From assembly GCA_031264865.1 (NCBI GenBank), contig JAISDJ010000183.1, positions 1-49,890 on the forward strand: DNA of 49,890 nt, read 5' to 3'. The stretch's first letter is position 1, and the number at the start of each line of letters is the position of its first letter. Below are positions 1 to 8,095 of the stretch, one piece after another. Under the pieces are notes generated by a model that worked only from the letters and a program-made list of their open reading frames with translations, did not search any database and had not been told where the DNA came from. A program made the translations under genes and the position numbers. This DNA is from Tannerellaceae bacterium (GTDB lineage: Bacteria; Bacteroidota; Bacteroidia; Bacteroidales; Tannerellaceae).

Positions 1-94
1 CAAAGTTCATGGGGCGTACTTTTGCCTGATTACCGTCGGATGTAGCTAAATAGTATAACCCACAAGTGTTTAGAAATTCTATAATTTCATTCAT
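1..94 (-). CDS. pyridoxamine 5'-phosphate oxidase-family protein, N-terminal fragment (cut by window edge)
   Basis: The minus strand from 94 down to the edge is open and begins MNEIIEFLNTCGLYYLATSD, followed by GNQAKVRPMNF. This is the usual start of small FMN-binding PPOX-family flavoproteins: a helix, then the first strand of the split barrel with the 'ATxDGxxxRVRPM' pattern. Only 31 codons are present, so the flavin-binding part and real function cannot be read. It is transcribed divergently from the AraC-type regulator gene, with about 155 bp between the two start codons, so the regulator may act on it. The family assignment is recalled knowledge; the specific substrate is unknown. Confidence 0.7.
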   Translation of the reverse strand, partial: MNEIIEFLNTCGLYYLATSDGNQAKVRPMNF

Positions 95-202
95 GTCATC
101 TAATTATTTATTTAATAGTAAAAATTTCCGTAAAGGTAATTATGAACCATCTTTCCATTGTTTTCACAAAAACGCCAAGATTATCCATTATCGGAACTTT
201 TA

Positions 203-210
203 TATCTTTG
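203..210 (+). promoter_or_regulatory. -7 promoter element TATCTTTG for the AraC-type gene
   Basis: TATCTTTG matches the Bacteroidetes -7 consensus TAnnTTTG and lies about 40 bp before the ATG at 250. A good -33 TTTG is not obvious. The box lies downstream of the earlier in-frame ATG at 142, which argues that translation starts at 250. Confidence 0.5.
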
Positions 211-249
211 CAGTCATCATTCTACATATATATAATATGCAAAAAACTC

Positions 250-1098
250 ATGGATGAAATATTCTCTTTAAAATCCCGGCATTATTATTATGCCGAAACA
301 CATTTGAACACATTTGGAAATTTCCCCTGCCGGACAGACTGTGGAGTTGTGTTTTTATGTACCTCCGGAGAAGCTGTTATTAACATCGGCTTGGTAGAAT
401 GCCGGATTACAAAAGACGTGGAAACCGTCATCCTGCCAGGTACCACTTTCACCATAATCGAATCTTCGGAAGATTTTTTGGCAAAGGCGTTCACGTTCTC
501 AAAAGAGATATATGATTATACAGTGTTGAGGCTTGGCATCTCTTTTTCCAGATACCTGATAAACGCACCATCTTATTTACTTTCCAACAATAGTGATTTT
601 CTGAAGAATGCTAAACTTTGCATGGAAACGGCAGCGCTAATCCATAAGGAAAAAGATAACGATTTTGTCCTGTTATTACAACGCAATTTTGTACAAAATT
701 ACTTCTTGTATCTCTATGACAAGTGCAAGTATCAAGGACGTTTTGAACATCCGGAAAATCAAGGTACACGCAAACAGAGGCAGTTTTATACATTCCTTTC
801 ATTACTCGACAGTCATATAGTAGAAGAAAGAAGCGTAACTTTTTACGCGGAAAAGCTATGCATTACACCGAGATATTTAAGAAAAATCACCGAAAGAACT
901 ACGACTGGCGAGTCACCCAAAGAATTGATTGATAAAAGGCTGGTACTTGAGATAAAAGTCCGGCTACAAAATCTCGATATATCCATACAGGAGATTGCAG
1001 ACGAGCTGAATTTCCCCGACCAATCCTATCTAAGCCGCTACTTTAAACTCCATACCGGCATATCACCATCCATGTATCGAAATCAAATCAAGTCATAA
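250..1098 (+). CDS. AraC-family transcriptional regulator
   Basis: A 282-residue protein with a C-terminal AraC-type double helix-turn-helix over about the last 100 residues. The first HTH includes the SVTFYAEKLCITPRYLRKI stretch and the second the EIADELNFPDQSYLSRYFK stretch, followed by the GISPSMYR ending typical of the family. The N-terminal 150 residues look like a cupin-type sensing domain but carry no clear ligand motif. The frame is open back to an ATG at 142, but a -7 promoter box at 203-210 lies inside that extension and the extension looks non-coding, so I chose ATG 250. The gene is divergent from a PPOX-family flavoprotein gene, a common arrangement for a regulator and its target. 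The inducer is unknown. Confidence 0.85.
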   Translation: MDEIFSLKSRHYYYAETHLNTFGNFPCRTDCGVVFLCTSGEAVINIGLVECRITKDVETVILPGTTFTIIESSEDFLAKAFTFSKEIYDYTVLRLGISFSRYLINAPSYLLSNNSDFLKNAKLCMETAALIHKEKDNDFVLLLQRNFVQNYFLYLYDKCKYQGRFEHPENQGTRKQRQFYTFLSLLDSHIVEERSVTFYAEKLCITPRYLRKITERTTTGESPKELIDKRLVLEIKVRLQNLDISIQEIADELNFPDQSYLSRYFKLHTGISPSMYRNQIKS

Positions 1099-1129
1099 CG
1101 ATAATGGGGTAATTTCATTTAGTTTTGGT

Positions 1130-1137
1130 TATCTTTG
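1130..1137 (+). promoter_or_regulatory. -7 promoter element TATCTTTG upstream of nfnA
   Basis: TATCTTTG fits TAnnTTTG and stands about 60 bp before the nfnA ATG, just after the AraC-type gene. No convincing -33 TTTG at 19-20 bp spacing. Confidence 0.5.
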
Positions 1138-1197
1138 CCTCTTTAATTAAAAATAGTTCCAACAATCACATCCCGGCAAATACCAACAAGCGATTAT

Positions 1198-1995
1198 ATG
1201 AATAAAATTGTAAGCAAAGAATTTTTCTCTGCAAATGTAGTAAAACTGGAAGTGGAGGCGCCTTTAATAGCTCGTTCGCGTAAAGCCGGTCACTTTGTTA
1301 TTGTGAAAATAGGAAAAAATGGCGAACGTATCCCTTTAACCATTGCGGGTGCTGATTTGGAAAAAGGGACTATCACCTTGGTTATTCAGGCAGTGGGTGG
1401 CTCATCTAAAAAAATATGTGCACTGAATGTTGACGACGAAATTACCGATTTGGTAGGCCCGTTAGGACAAGCCACACATATCGAAAAAATCGGGACGGTT
1501 GTTTGTGCCGGCGGCGGTGTAGGTGTCGCTCCACTAATGCCTATCGTAGAAGCCTTTCACAAAGCAGGTAATCGTGTAATCGTTGTATTGGCGGCACGGA
1601 CAAAAGAGCTGGTCATTCTTGAAGAACAGATGCGCGTAAATTCCGATGAAGTAATCATCATGACGGATGATGGTTCTTATGGTACAAAGGGATTGGTAAC
1701 AGACGGCATAGAAAGTATTATCAACCGAGAGAAGGTTGATTTATGTGTTACAATAGGCCCGGCCATTATGATGAAGTTTGTTTCTGCATTGACAAAAAAA
1801 TATGATATCCCTACTGTAGCGTCTCTCAATACGATTATGGTAGATGGTACCGGCATGTGTGGTGCCTGTCGTATTACGGTGGGAGGAAAAACAAAATTCG
1901 TATGCGTAGATGGCCCTGAATTTGACGCTCATCAGGTAGACTTCGACGAAATGCTGATGCGTCTTAGCGCTTACAAGGATATAGAAAAGAAATAA
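1198..1995 (+). CDS. nfnA: NADH-dependent ferredoxin:NADP+ oxidoreductase, small subunit (NfnA type)
   Basis: A 265-residue ferredoxin reductase/PyrK-like protein. It has an FAD-binding barrel with ERIPLTIAGAD, an NAD(H)-binding region with GTVVCAGGGVGVAPLMPIVE, and a C-terminal [2Fe-2S] cysteine cluster in GTGMCGACRITVG...FVCVDGPEFDAH. It is followed 13 bp later by a GltD-like large subunit, the defining NfnAB pair. Known family members couple NADH and reduced ferredoxin to NADP+ reduction by flavin-based electron bifurcation in the cytoplasm of anaerobes. PyrK and sulfide dehydrogenase subunits are close relatives, but the partner gene favours Nfn. Older databases may call it a sulfide/dihydroorotate dehydrogenase-like protein. 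Confidence 0.85.
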   Translation: MNKIVSKEFFSANVVKLEVEAPLIARSRKAGHFVIVKIGKNGERIPLTIAGADLEKGTITLVIQAVGGSSKKICALNVDDEITDLVGPLGQATHIEKIGTVVCAGGGVGVAPLMPIVEAFHKAGNRVIVVLAARTKELVILEEQMRVNSDEVIIMTDDGSYGTKGLVTDGIESIINREKVDLCVTIGPAIMMKFVSALTKKYDIPTVASLNTIMVDGTGMCGACRITVGGKTKFVCVDGPEFDAHQVDFDEMLMRLSAYKDIEKK

Positions 1996-2008
1996 AAGAG
2001 GAACTATC

Positions 2009-3487
2009 ATGACAATCGAAGAACAACTAACTATTCGTCGCACGGAACCCTGGCGCGAAGAATTACGGAAAAGTATAAAGGCTAAAGACCGCTCAAACAT
2101 CGAACGGGTGCACATGAATGAACTCGATGCGGAATATCGCAGCCACTGTAATGAAGAAGTAAACAAAGGATTAACTCCTCAACAGGCTAGAAAGGAGGCG
2201 CAACGCTGCCTGGATTGCGCCAAACCGACATGTATGGAAGGATGCCCTGTAAATATTAATATTCCGACATTTATAAAATATATTGAAGCCGGCGAATTCC
2301 CGGAAGCCGCGAAAGTATTAAAAGAAACAAGCGCTCTGCCGGCTGTTTGCGGACGCGTATGTCCACAAGAAAAACAATGCGAAGCACAGTGCATTCATCT
2401 CAAAATGAAAAAAGAAGCGGTCGCTATCGGTTATCTGGAACGTTTTGCCGCCGATTATGAACGGAAAAGCGGACACATTTCCATTCCTGAAACGGCTCAA
2501 TCGAACGGCATTAAAATAGCGGTCGTAGGTTCAGGTCCTGCCGGATTATCTTTTGCCGGAGCTATGGCAAAATCGGGTTATGACATCACGGTATTTGAAG
2601 CATTGCACGAAATAGGAGGCGTACTTAAATATGGCATTCCAGAATTTCGTCTTCCAAACGAAATAGTAGACATTGAAATTGACATCTTACGAAAAATGGG
2701 TGTAAAATTCTTAACCAATTGCATCGTTGGCAAAACTATCACATATGAAGATTTACACGACGATGGTTTCAAGGGTATCTTTGTTGCCAGCGGTGCCGGA
2801 CTGCCTAACTTCATGAATATATCAGGGGAAAACCTAGTGGGCGTAATGTCGTCTAACGAATACCTTACCCGTGTGAACCTAATGAATGCAGCCCATCCGG
2901 AAAGCGATACGCCAGTCTTAATCGGTAAAAAAGTAGCCGTTATCGGAGGAGGTAATACTGCCATGGATTCTGTACGAACGGCACGCCGTTTAGGAGCAGA
3001 ACGTTCTATGATTGTCTATCGTCGCAGTGAAGAAGAAATGCCCGCCCGTATTGAAGAAGTGAAACATGCCAAAGAAGAAGGCATTGAATTTCTTACACTT
3101 CACAATCCGATTGAATATATCGGCAATGAGCAAGGGCATGTTAAACAAATGCGTTTGCAAAAAATGGCATTAGGAGAACCGGACGCTTCAGGGCGCCGCC
3201 GTCCCGTCGCTATTAAAGGAGACATTGAAACAATTGATGTGGATGAGGTAATCGTTAGTATAGGCGTATCGCCGAATCCACTTATTCCACGTACTTTTCA
3301 AGGATTGGAAGTAAGCAAATGGGGGACAATTATCGTAAATGAATCTACTATGCAATCGGCACTAAACGATGTATATGCCGGAGGAGATATCGTTCGTGGA
3401 GGTGCTACTGTAATCCTCGCGATGGGCGATGGGCGCAAAGCTGCCGCTGCTATGCATGAACACCTAAAGATTATTAACCATCCATAA
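2009..3487 (+). CDS. nfnB: NADH-dependent ferredoxin:NADP+ oxidoreductase, large subunit (NfnB; GltD-like)
   Basis: A 492-residue flavoprotein resembling the glutamate synthase small chain. The N-terminal domain has Fe-S cysteines in RCLDCAKPTCMEGCP and CGRVCPQEKQCEAQC. Two dinucleotide folds follow: VVGSGPAGLSFAGAMAKSGY for FAD, and VAVIGGGNTAMDSVRTARRLG for NADP(H). The C-terminal NDVYAGGDIVRGGATVILAM is the FAD-binding ATG-type motif. No glutamate synthase large subunit lies nearby; the partner is nfnA, co-transcribed from 1198. Databases often name such proteins 'glutamate synthase (NADPH), homotetrameric', but the context supports NfnB. The intergenic stretch up to the next gene (148 bp) contains that gene's promoter. 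Confidence 0.85.
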   Translation: MTIEEQLTIRRTEPWREELRKSIKAKDRSNIERVHMNELDAEYRSHCNEEVNKGLTPQQARKEAQRCLDCAKPTCMEGCPVNINIPTFIKYIEAGEFPEAAKVLKETSALPAVCGRVCPQEKQCEAQCIHLKMKKEAVAIGYLERFAADYERKSGHISIPETAQSNGIKIAVVGSGPAGLSFAGAMAKSGYDITVFEALHEIGGVLKYGIPEFRLPNEIVDIEIDILRKMGVKFLTNCIVGKTITYEDLHDDGFKGIFVASGAGLPNFMNISGENLVGVMSSNEYLTRVNLMNAAHPESDTPVLIGKKVAVIGGGNTAMDSVRTARRLGAERSMIVYRRSEEEMPARIEEVKHAKEEGIEFLTLHNPIEYIGNEQGHVKQMRLQKMALGEPDASGRRRPVAIKGDIETIDVDEVIVSIGVSPNPLIPRTFQGLEVSKWGTIIVNESTMQSALNDVYAGGDIVRGGATVILAMGDGRKAAAAMHEHLKIINHP

Positions 3488-3600
3488 CGTTCTTTGTATA
3501 CTAACAGGCTATTTCAACCCGTTTTACTAATAAATCCAATAATCGACATTTGAAACAGTAAATACGCAAAATTGACTTTTAGATTCTGATTTATTTTGTT

Positions 3601-3608
3601 TATATTTG
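3601..3608 (+). promoter_or_regulatory. -7 promoter element TATATTTG of the 97-residue protein gene
   Basis: TATATTTG fits TAnnTTTG, 27 bp before the ATG at 3636. A TTGAC lies at 3572-3576, giving a spacing (about 24 bp) that is longer than ideal. Confidence 0.5.
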
Positions 3609-3635
3609 GTAACTGTAAAACTTAACTAAAGCAGT

Positions 3636-3929
3636 ATGAAGATTGCATTGTTATTGAGAAGTAAGAAACAGCTGAAGAATGAAAATGAAGTTGAAAAAGC
3701 TGTTGTATTTGATGTTGAAAAAGACAAGGTAGTAGGTGTTGAAAACGAAACGCTGCAATCAAAGGATGTAAAAGCGTTAACATCCTGGGCGCAGACTAAA
3801 AAGGTAAAGGAGATTTACTCTCCTTTTGTAGATGAACAACTTCGTATTATTTGTAAAGCTCTTGGCATAAAGGTAAGAGGATACGATGAACTGTCGGATG
3901 ACAGGTTGTTCCAAACGTTTATTTTGTAA
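3636..3929 (+). CDS. small conserved-looking protein of unknown function
   Basis: A 97-residue soluble protein starting MKIALLLRSKKQLKNENEVE, with no signal peptide, membrane segment or cysteine cluster. The layout is an N-terminal strand MKIALLL, a charged turn, VVFDVEKDKVVGVENE, then a helix, VKEIYSPFVDEQLRIICKAL, and GIKVRGYDEL. This resembles the NifX/NifB-type 'dinitrogenase iron-molybdenum cofactor' ribonuclease-H-like fold, but too weakly to assign it. It has its own promoter box and is followed by a strong bidirectional terminator, so it is a single-gene unit, convergent with the suf genes. Composition is Lys/Glu rich. I do not recognise a function. Confidence 0.75.
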   Translation: MKIALLLRSKKQLKNENEVEKAVVFDVEKDKVVGVENETLQSKDVKALTSWAQTKKVKEIYSPFVDEQLRIICKALGIKVRGYDELSDDRLFQTFIL

Positions 3930-3948
3930 CAATTTAAAAGAATAATTA

Positions 3949-3991
3949 AAAACCGATTATCAGTGGAGAAACGCCTGCGATAATCGGTTTT
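3949..3991. terminator. bidirectional intrinsic terminator between the 97-residue protein gene and sufD
   Basis: Perfect 13-bp inverted repeat AAAACCGATTATC (3949-3961) / GATAATCGGTTTT (3979-3991) with a 17-nt loop. It is flanked by A-rich sequence on the left and T-rich sequence on the right, so it can stop transcripts from both sides of this convergent junction. Confidence 0.9.
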
Positions 3992-3997
3992 CTATTT

Positions 3998-5338
3998 TTA
4001 TTGGCATCCATGACAACCAACACACTGAGCTAACTCACCCCTGAAACGTTTTTCCACCAAATGATGAAGACGTTCTTTTAACCCGTCCAAACGTACATTT
4101 TCTACTACATCGGCAGTAAAGGCTACACTTAGCATCATGCGAGCCTCCTCTTTAGGAATACCACGGCTTTGGAGATAAAACAAGGCATTTTCGTCTAACT
4201 GGCCTGTTGTCATGCCATGCGAACACTTTACGTCATCTGCATAAATTTCGAGTTGAGGCTTGCTATACATTCGAGCTTCACGGGTAATCAACAGATTTCG
4301 GTTGGTTTGATAAGCAACCGTCTTTTGTGCGCCTTCTTTCACCAAAATACGTCCGCTGAAAGCTCCAATCGAATGGTCGTTTAGTACATTCTTAACCAAT
4401 TCGTTGCAGGTACAATTCGGTACGGCATGCGTAATATGGCTATATATATCAACTTGTTGTTCCGCATCAAGAATAGACATGCCACAAAGCGTAGATTCGG
4501 CATATTCGCCGTTTAATTCAATATAATAGTTATTACGAGTCAGGCCGTTATTTAATGTTATCCCATTCACCAACACATTACTGGAAGCTTCTTGCTTAAC
4601 ATGAAAAGAAGCAAAACGAGTGGTAGACGGACTACTTTCTTCCAGATCATACAAATCAAAGCATGCATTCTCTCCTGCAAAGATCTCAACTACTTCGGTA
4701 GTCAGAAACTTCACATCATCTATACTATGATCGCATACTAATAATTTCGCTTGCGAATGAGACTCCATAATCACCAATATCCGGCGGTTTGCCATAGTGT
4801 CTACATCGCTACGGAAGATATTGACTAATTGTATAGGCTTTTCTACCACCACTCCTTCCGGTACATAAACAACGAATCCATCCTGCGCCAACATCGTATT
4901 CAACGCTATTATTCCATCTTTGCTACCGGCCGCTTTTCCATAATAACGTTCTGCAATAGCTGGATTTTGTTCGGAAAAAGCTTTTAATCCTCCGGCATAT
5001 ACTCCTTCCGGCAACTTCACATTGGACTTTACTTTATCACAAAAAGAATCATTCACAATAAAATAAAGTGCCGTACTCAGATTCGGCACATCGCAACGAA
5101 ATACGTCATATGGGTTCACCGGTACATTAATTCGGTTAAGATTAATACCGTAATCAGGAGCAAAAGCTTGTGCAACATCCGTATACTTATAGTCTTCGTG
5201 TTTTATCGAAGGGAAACCCAATCGTTCAAAATCAGCAAAAGCGCTTGTCCGATATCTATTTAATACCTCAGACGAATGGCTTCGTATCAGGTTTTCGTAT
5301 TGAGTAAATAAATCGATATATTGTTGTTCTGCTTTCAT
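3998..5338 (-). CDS. sufD: Fe-S cluster assembly scaffold subunit SufD
   Basis: A 446-residue SufBD-core protein, last gene of sufB-sufC-sufD, with 2 bp between sufC and its start. Family features include the YVPEGVVVEKPIQLVNIF strand early in the core and the C-terminal SKPQLEIYADDVKCSHGMTTG followed by FYLQSRGIPKEEARMML, the signature end of the SufB/SufD beta-helix. SufD pairs with SufB and the ATPase SufC to build Fe-S clusters in the cytoplasm. An odd detail is the extreme C-terminus, ELAQCVGCHGCQ, a CxxCxxC tail that could bind metal or a cluster. Start is ATG at 5338; the promoter is far upstream at rimP, and the terminator at 3949-3991 ends the operon. Confidence 0.95.
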   Translation of the reverse strand: MKAEQQYIDLFTQYENLIRSHSSEVLNRYRTSAFADFERLGFPSIKHEDYKYTDVAQAFAPDYGINLNRINVPVNPYDVFRCDVPNLSTALYFIVNDSFCDKVKSNVKLPEGVYAGGLKAFSEQNPAIAERYYGKAAGSKDGIIALNTMLAQDGFVVYVPEGVVVEKPIQLVNIFRSDVDTMANRRILVIMESHSQAKLLVCDHSIDDVKFLTTEVVEIFAGENACFDLYDLEESSPSTTRFASFHVKQEASSNVLVNGITLNNGLTRNNYYIELNGEYAESTLCGMSILDAEQQVDIYSHITHAVPNCTCNELVKNVLNDHSIGAFSGRILVKEGAQKTVAYQTNRNLLITREARMYSKPQLEIYADDVKCSHGMTTGQLDENALFYLQSRGIPKEEARMMLSVAFTADVVENVRLDGLKERLHHLVEKRFRGELAQCVGCHGCQ

Positions 5339-5340
5339 AT

Positions 5341-6096
5341 TTATTCATCCGCTTCGGTTTTCAACCAATCATAGCCTTTCTTTTCTAATTCCAACGCTAA
5401 TTCAGGGCCTCCTGTTTTAATAATACGTCCTTTATACAGTACGTGTACTACATCCGGTTTGATATAATCCAACAATCGTTGATAATGAGTAATAACAATC
5501 GTTGTATTTTCAGGTGTTCGTAAGGTATTTACTCCGTTAGCCACAATACGCAACGCATCGATATCCAGACCACTATCCGTTTCATCAAGAATAGCTAGTT
5601 TCGGCTCCAGCATAGCCATTTGGAAAATCTCATTCCGTTTCTTTTCTCCTCCTGAAAAGCCTTCATTTACGCTACGTCCGGTAAGCTTACTATCCATATC
5701 TACGATAGCCCGTTTCTCCCGCATCAACTTTAGAAAATCTGTAGCCGAAACAGGTTCGAGATTATTATATTTGCGATGTTCATTCACTGCCGCACGCATA
5801 AAGTTTACCATACTTACGCCTGGTATCTCTACCGGATACTGGAAACTAAGGAATATTCCTTCCCTACTTCTATCTTCCGGAGAAAGCTGGAGTAAGTCTT
5901 TTCCGTCATAAAGAACGGTTCCTTCTGTAACTTCAAAATCAGGATGACCTGCCAACACACTACTTAACGTACTTTTACCGGAACCATTCGGCCCCATAAT
6001 TGCATGAATTTCTCCCTTATTTATAGAGAGGTTGATTCCTTTTAATATTTCTTTGCCGTTTATATCGGCATGTAAGTTCTTTATTTCTAACAACAT
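5341..6096 (-). CDS. sufC: Fe-S cluster assembly ATPase SufC
   Basis: A 251-residue ABC-type ATPase without membrane segments. Walker A is [11 protein letters not shown] (about residues 35-45), the signature region is [18 protein letters not shown], Walker B is [13 protein letters not shown], and the H-loop is [10 protein letters not shown]. The 'SGGEKKRNE' signature and DETDSGLD form are specific to SufC rather than transporters. It energises the SufB/SufD scaffold. It is tightly coupled to sufD (2-bp gap) and 30 bp downstream of sufB. Length is normal for the family. Confidence 0.97.
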   Translation of the reverse strand: MLLEIKNLHADINGKEILKGINLSINKGEIHAIMGPNGSGKSTLSSVLAGHPDFEVTEGTVLYDGKDLLQLSPEDRSREGIFLSFQYPVEIPGVSMVNFMRAAVNEHRKYNNLEPVSATDFLKLMREKRAIVDMDSKLTGRSVNEGFSGGEKKRNEIFQMAMLEPKLAILDETDSGLDIDALRIVANGVNTLRTPENTTIVITHYQRLLDYIKPDVVHVLYKGRIIKTGGPELALELEKKGYDWLKTEADE

Positions 6097-6126
6097 CTTA
6101 TTAACGATTCATGTTAATCATTCTAT

Positions 6127-7572
6127 TTATCCTACACTTCCTTCCAACGAGACAGACAATAGTTTCTGAGCCTCCACGGCGAACTCCATCGGTAATTTAT
6201 TCATTACCTCTTTAGCGTAGCCATTAACAATTAATCCTACCGCTTCTTCTGTGGATATTCCCCGCTGATTACAATAAAACAATTGTTCTTCACTAATTTT
6301 ACTTGTGGTAGCTTCATGTTCTATAATGGCCGTTTCATTCTGTATATCTGCATAAGGGAATGTATGCGCACCACAAGTAGAACCGAGCAATAAACTATCA
6401 CATTGGCTATGGTTTCGTGCTCCTTCAGCACGAGGAGACACCTTCACCAGCCCCCGATAACTATTCTGGCTAAATCCCGCAGAAATACCTTTTGACACAA
6501 TCCGACTTTTGGTATTTTTTCCAAGATGAATCATTTTAGTTCCGGTATCCGCTTGTTGATGATTATTTGTTACAGCAACAGAATAAAACTCTCCTACCGA
6601 ATCATCTCCGGCAAGAATACAACTGGGATATTTCCAAGTAATGGCAGAGCCTGTTTCAACCTGTGTCCAGGAAATTTTACTCCCTTGTCCTTTACAAAGG
6701 CCTCGTTTAGTAACAAAATTATAAATCCCCCCCTTCCCTTCTTTATCGCCCGGATACCAATTTTGCACCGTAGAATATTTCACTTCAGCTTGTTCTTTAG
6801 CGATAATTTCGACTATTGCCGCATGAAGTTGATTCTCGTCACGCATAGGAGCTGTACATCCTTCCAGATAACTAACATATGATTCATCATCTGCAACAAT
6901 AAGTGTTCGTTCAAATTGTCCGGTATTCTTTGCATTTATACGGAAATAAGTACTCAATTCCATCGGACAACGCACCCCTTTGGGTATATAGACAAATGAA
7001 CCATCCGAAAAAACAGCCGAGTTTAACGCAGCAAAGAAATTGTCTCGATAGCTAACCACGCTTCCCATATATTTCCGAACCAAATCAGGATGATGTTGTA
7101 CAGCCTCGCTAAAGGAAGAAAAGATTATTCCTTTCTCAGCCAACACATCCTTAAAAGTCGTCTTTACAGATACACTATCCATCACAGCATCCACTGCCAT
7201 ACCAACTAAATGTTTCTGCTCTTGTAACGGAATACCTAACTTATCAAATGTTTTAAGTAATTCCGTATCTACTTCTTCTAAACTTTTTGGGCCTTCTTTT
7301 TTCTTAGGCGCTGCATAATAAATGATATCCTGATAATTAATCGGTGGGATCGTTAGATGCGGCCAGGCAGGCATTTCCATTGTTAGCCAATGATAGTATG
7401 CTTTTAATCTGAATTCTAACAACCACTCAGGTTCATTTTTTTTAGCAGATATGATACGGACAATCTCTTCACTTAAACCTTTATGTATCGTTTCCGTATC
7501 AATATCCGTAACAAATCCGTATTTATAATCGCTACTTGTTACTTCATCTATAATTTTATTTGAGTCTTGCAT
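6127..7572 (-). CDS. sufB: Fe-S cluster assembly scaffold subunit SufB
   Basis: A 481-residue SufB. Recognisable blocks are [20 protein letters not shown] near the start, the central [19 protein letters not shown] strand, [20 protein letters not shown], and the C-terminal [20 protein letters not shown] then [20 protein letters not shown]. The frame is open upstream to 7659, but that would run 65 bp into cvpA. The ATG at 7572 gives [11 protein letters not shown] and the usual SufB length. It assembles Fe-S clusters with SufC and SufD. Lies in the rimP-nusA-infB-cvpA-suf operon, so Fe-S assembly here appears linked to the translation/transcription factor operon; no IscR- or SufR-like gene is adjacent. 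Confidence 0.96.
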   Translation of the reverse strand: MQDSNKIIDEVTSSDYKYGFVTDIDTETIHKGLSEEIVRIISAKKNEPEWLLEFRLKAYYHWLTMEMPAWPHLTIPPINYQDIIYYAAPKKKEGPKSLEEVDTELLKTFDKLGIPLQEQKHLVGMAVDAVMDSVSVKTTFKDVLAEKGIIFSSFSEAVQHHPDLVRKYMGSVVSYRDNFFAALNSAVFSDGSFVYIPKGVRCPMELSTYFRINAKNTGQFERTLIVADDESYVSYLEGCTAPMRDENQLHAAIVEIIAKEQAEVKYSTVQNWYPGDKEGKGGIYNFVTKRGLCKGQGSKISWTQVETGSAITWKYPSCILAGDDSVGEFYSVAVTNNHQQADTGTKMIHLGKNTKSRIVSKGISAGFSQNSYRGLVKVSPRAEGARNHSQCDSLLLGSTCGAHTFPYADIQNETAIIEHEATTSKISEEQLFYCNQRGISTEEAVGLIVNGYAKEVMNKLPMEFAVEAQKLLSVSLEGSVG

Positions 7573-7594
7573 AATGACGTTACTATAAAAACAT

Positions 7595-8092
7595 TTATTC
7601 TTCTGTAGAAAACAAACCGGAGGGATAAATGGTTGGGATAATTCGTTTAACAGGATCATAAAACCGCGACTCCACTTTAGATTCCAACGGAATTAGCGTC
7701 GAGCCCCTATCTACAATTTCAATCAAATTTAATAACAGACTAATAAAGATAATCATAAGCAATAAACCAGCTATTCCGCCGGCCATATGGTTTAATACAC
7801 TTAAAGGTGTAACGTCAATAACCTTATGTACGATTTCGCCTGCCAACAATACGATCCCCACAATTAAAAGAAATCCTAAAATATAGCTAAGAATAGTAAC
7901 ACCTTGTTCGGGAAACCATTCCAAAGAGAGGATATATCCTTTTAGCCGGGCAGCTACTTTTCCACATAAGAATATAGCTATCACTAAGGCTATAAGCGAA
8001 GCAACCTGTTTGATAACTCCATCAAACAGGCCCTTCATTAATCCTATGGCTGCCAGACATACCAACACAATGTCCAACCAGTTCATTTCCAT
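7595..8092 (-). CDS. cvpA: CvpA-family inner-membrane protein
   Basis: A 165-residue protein with four hydrophobic segments (roughly residues 5-22, 30-48, 68-92 and 104-125), the CvpA layout. The N-terminus [30 protein letters not shown] matches the family pattern 'hDhhhhhhhhhGhhxGhxxGhhxxh'. Family members affect colicin V production in E. coli and cell-envelope processes elsewhere; the biochemical role is not established. It sits 3 bp after infB and 22 bp before sufB, so it is a middle gene of the operon. The start could be the first Met (8092) or the third residue (8086). Confidence 0.88.
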   Translation of the reverse strand: MEMNWLDIVLVCLAAIGLMKGLFDGVIKQVASLIALVIAIFLCGKVAARLKGYILSLEWFPEQGVTILSYILGFLLIVGIVLLAGEIVHKVIDVTPLSVLNHMAGGIAGLLLMIIFISLLLNLIEIVDRGSTLIPLESKVESRFYDPVKRIIPTIYPSGLFSTEE

Positions 8093-8095
8093 ACC

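Noticed and set aside
142-249. N-terminal extension of the AraC-type regulator from ATG 142
   Set aside because: A -7 promoter box lies at 203-210 and the extension has no AraC-family similarity.
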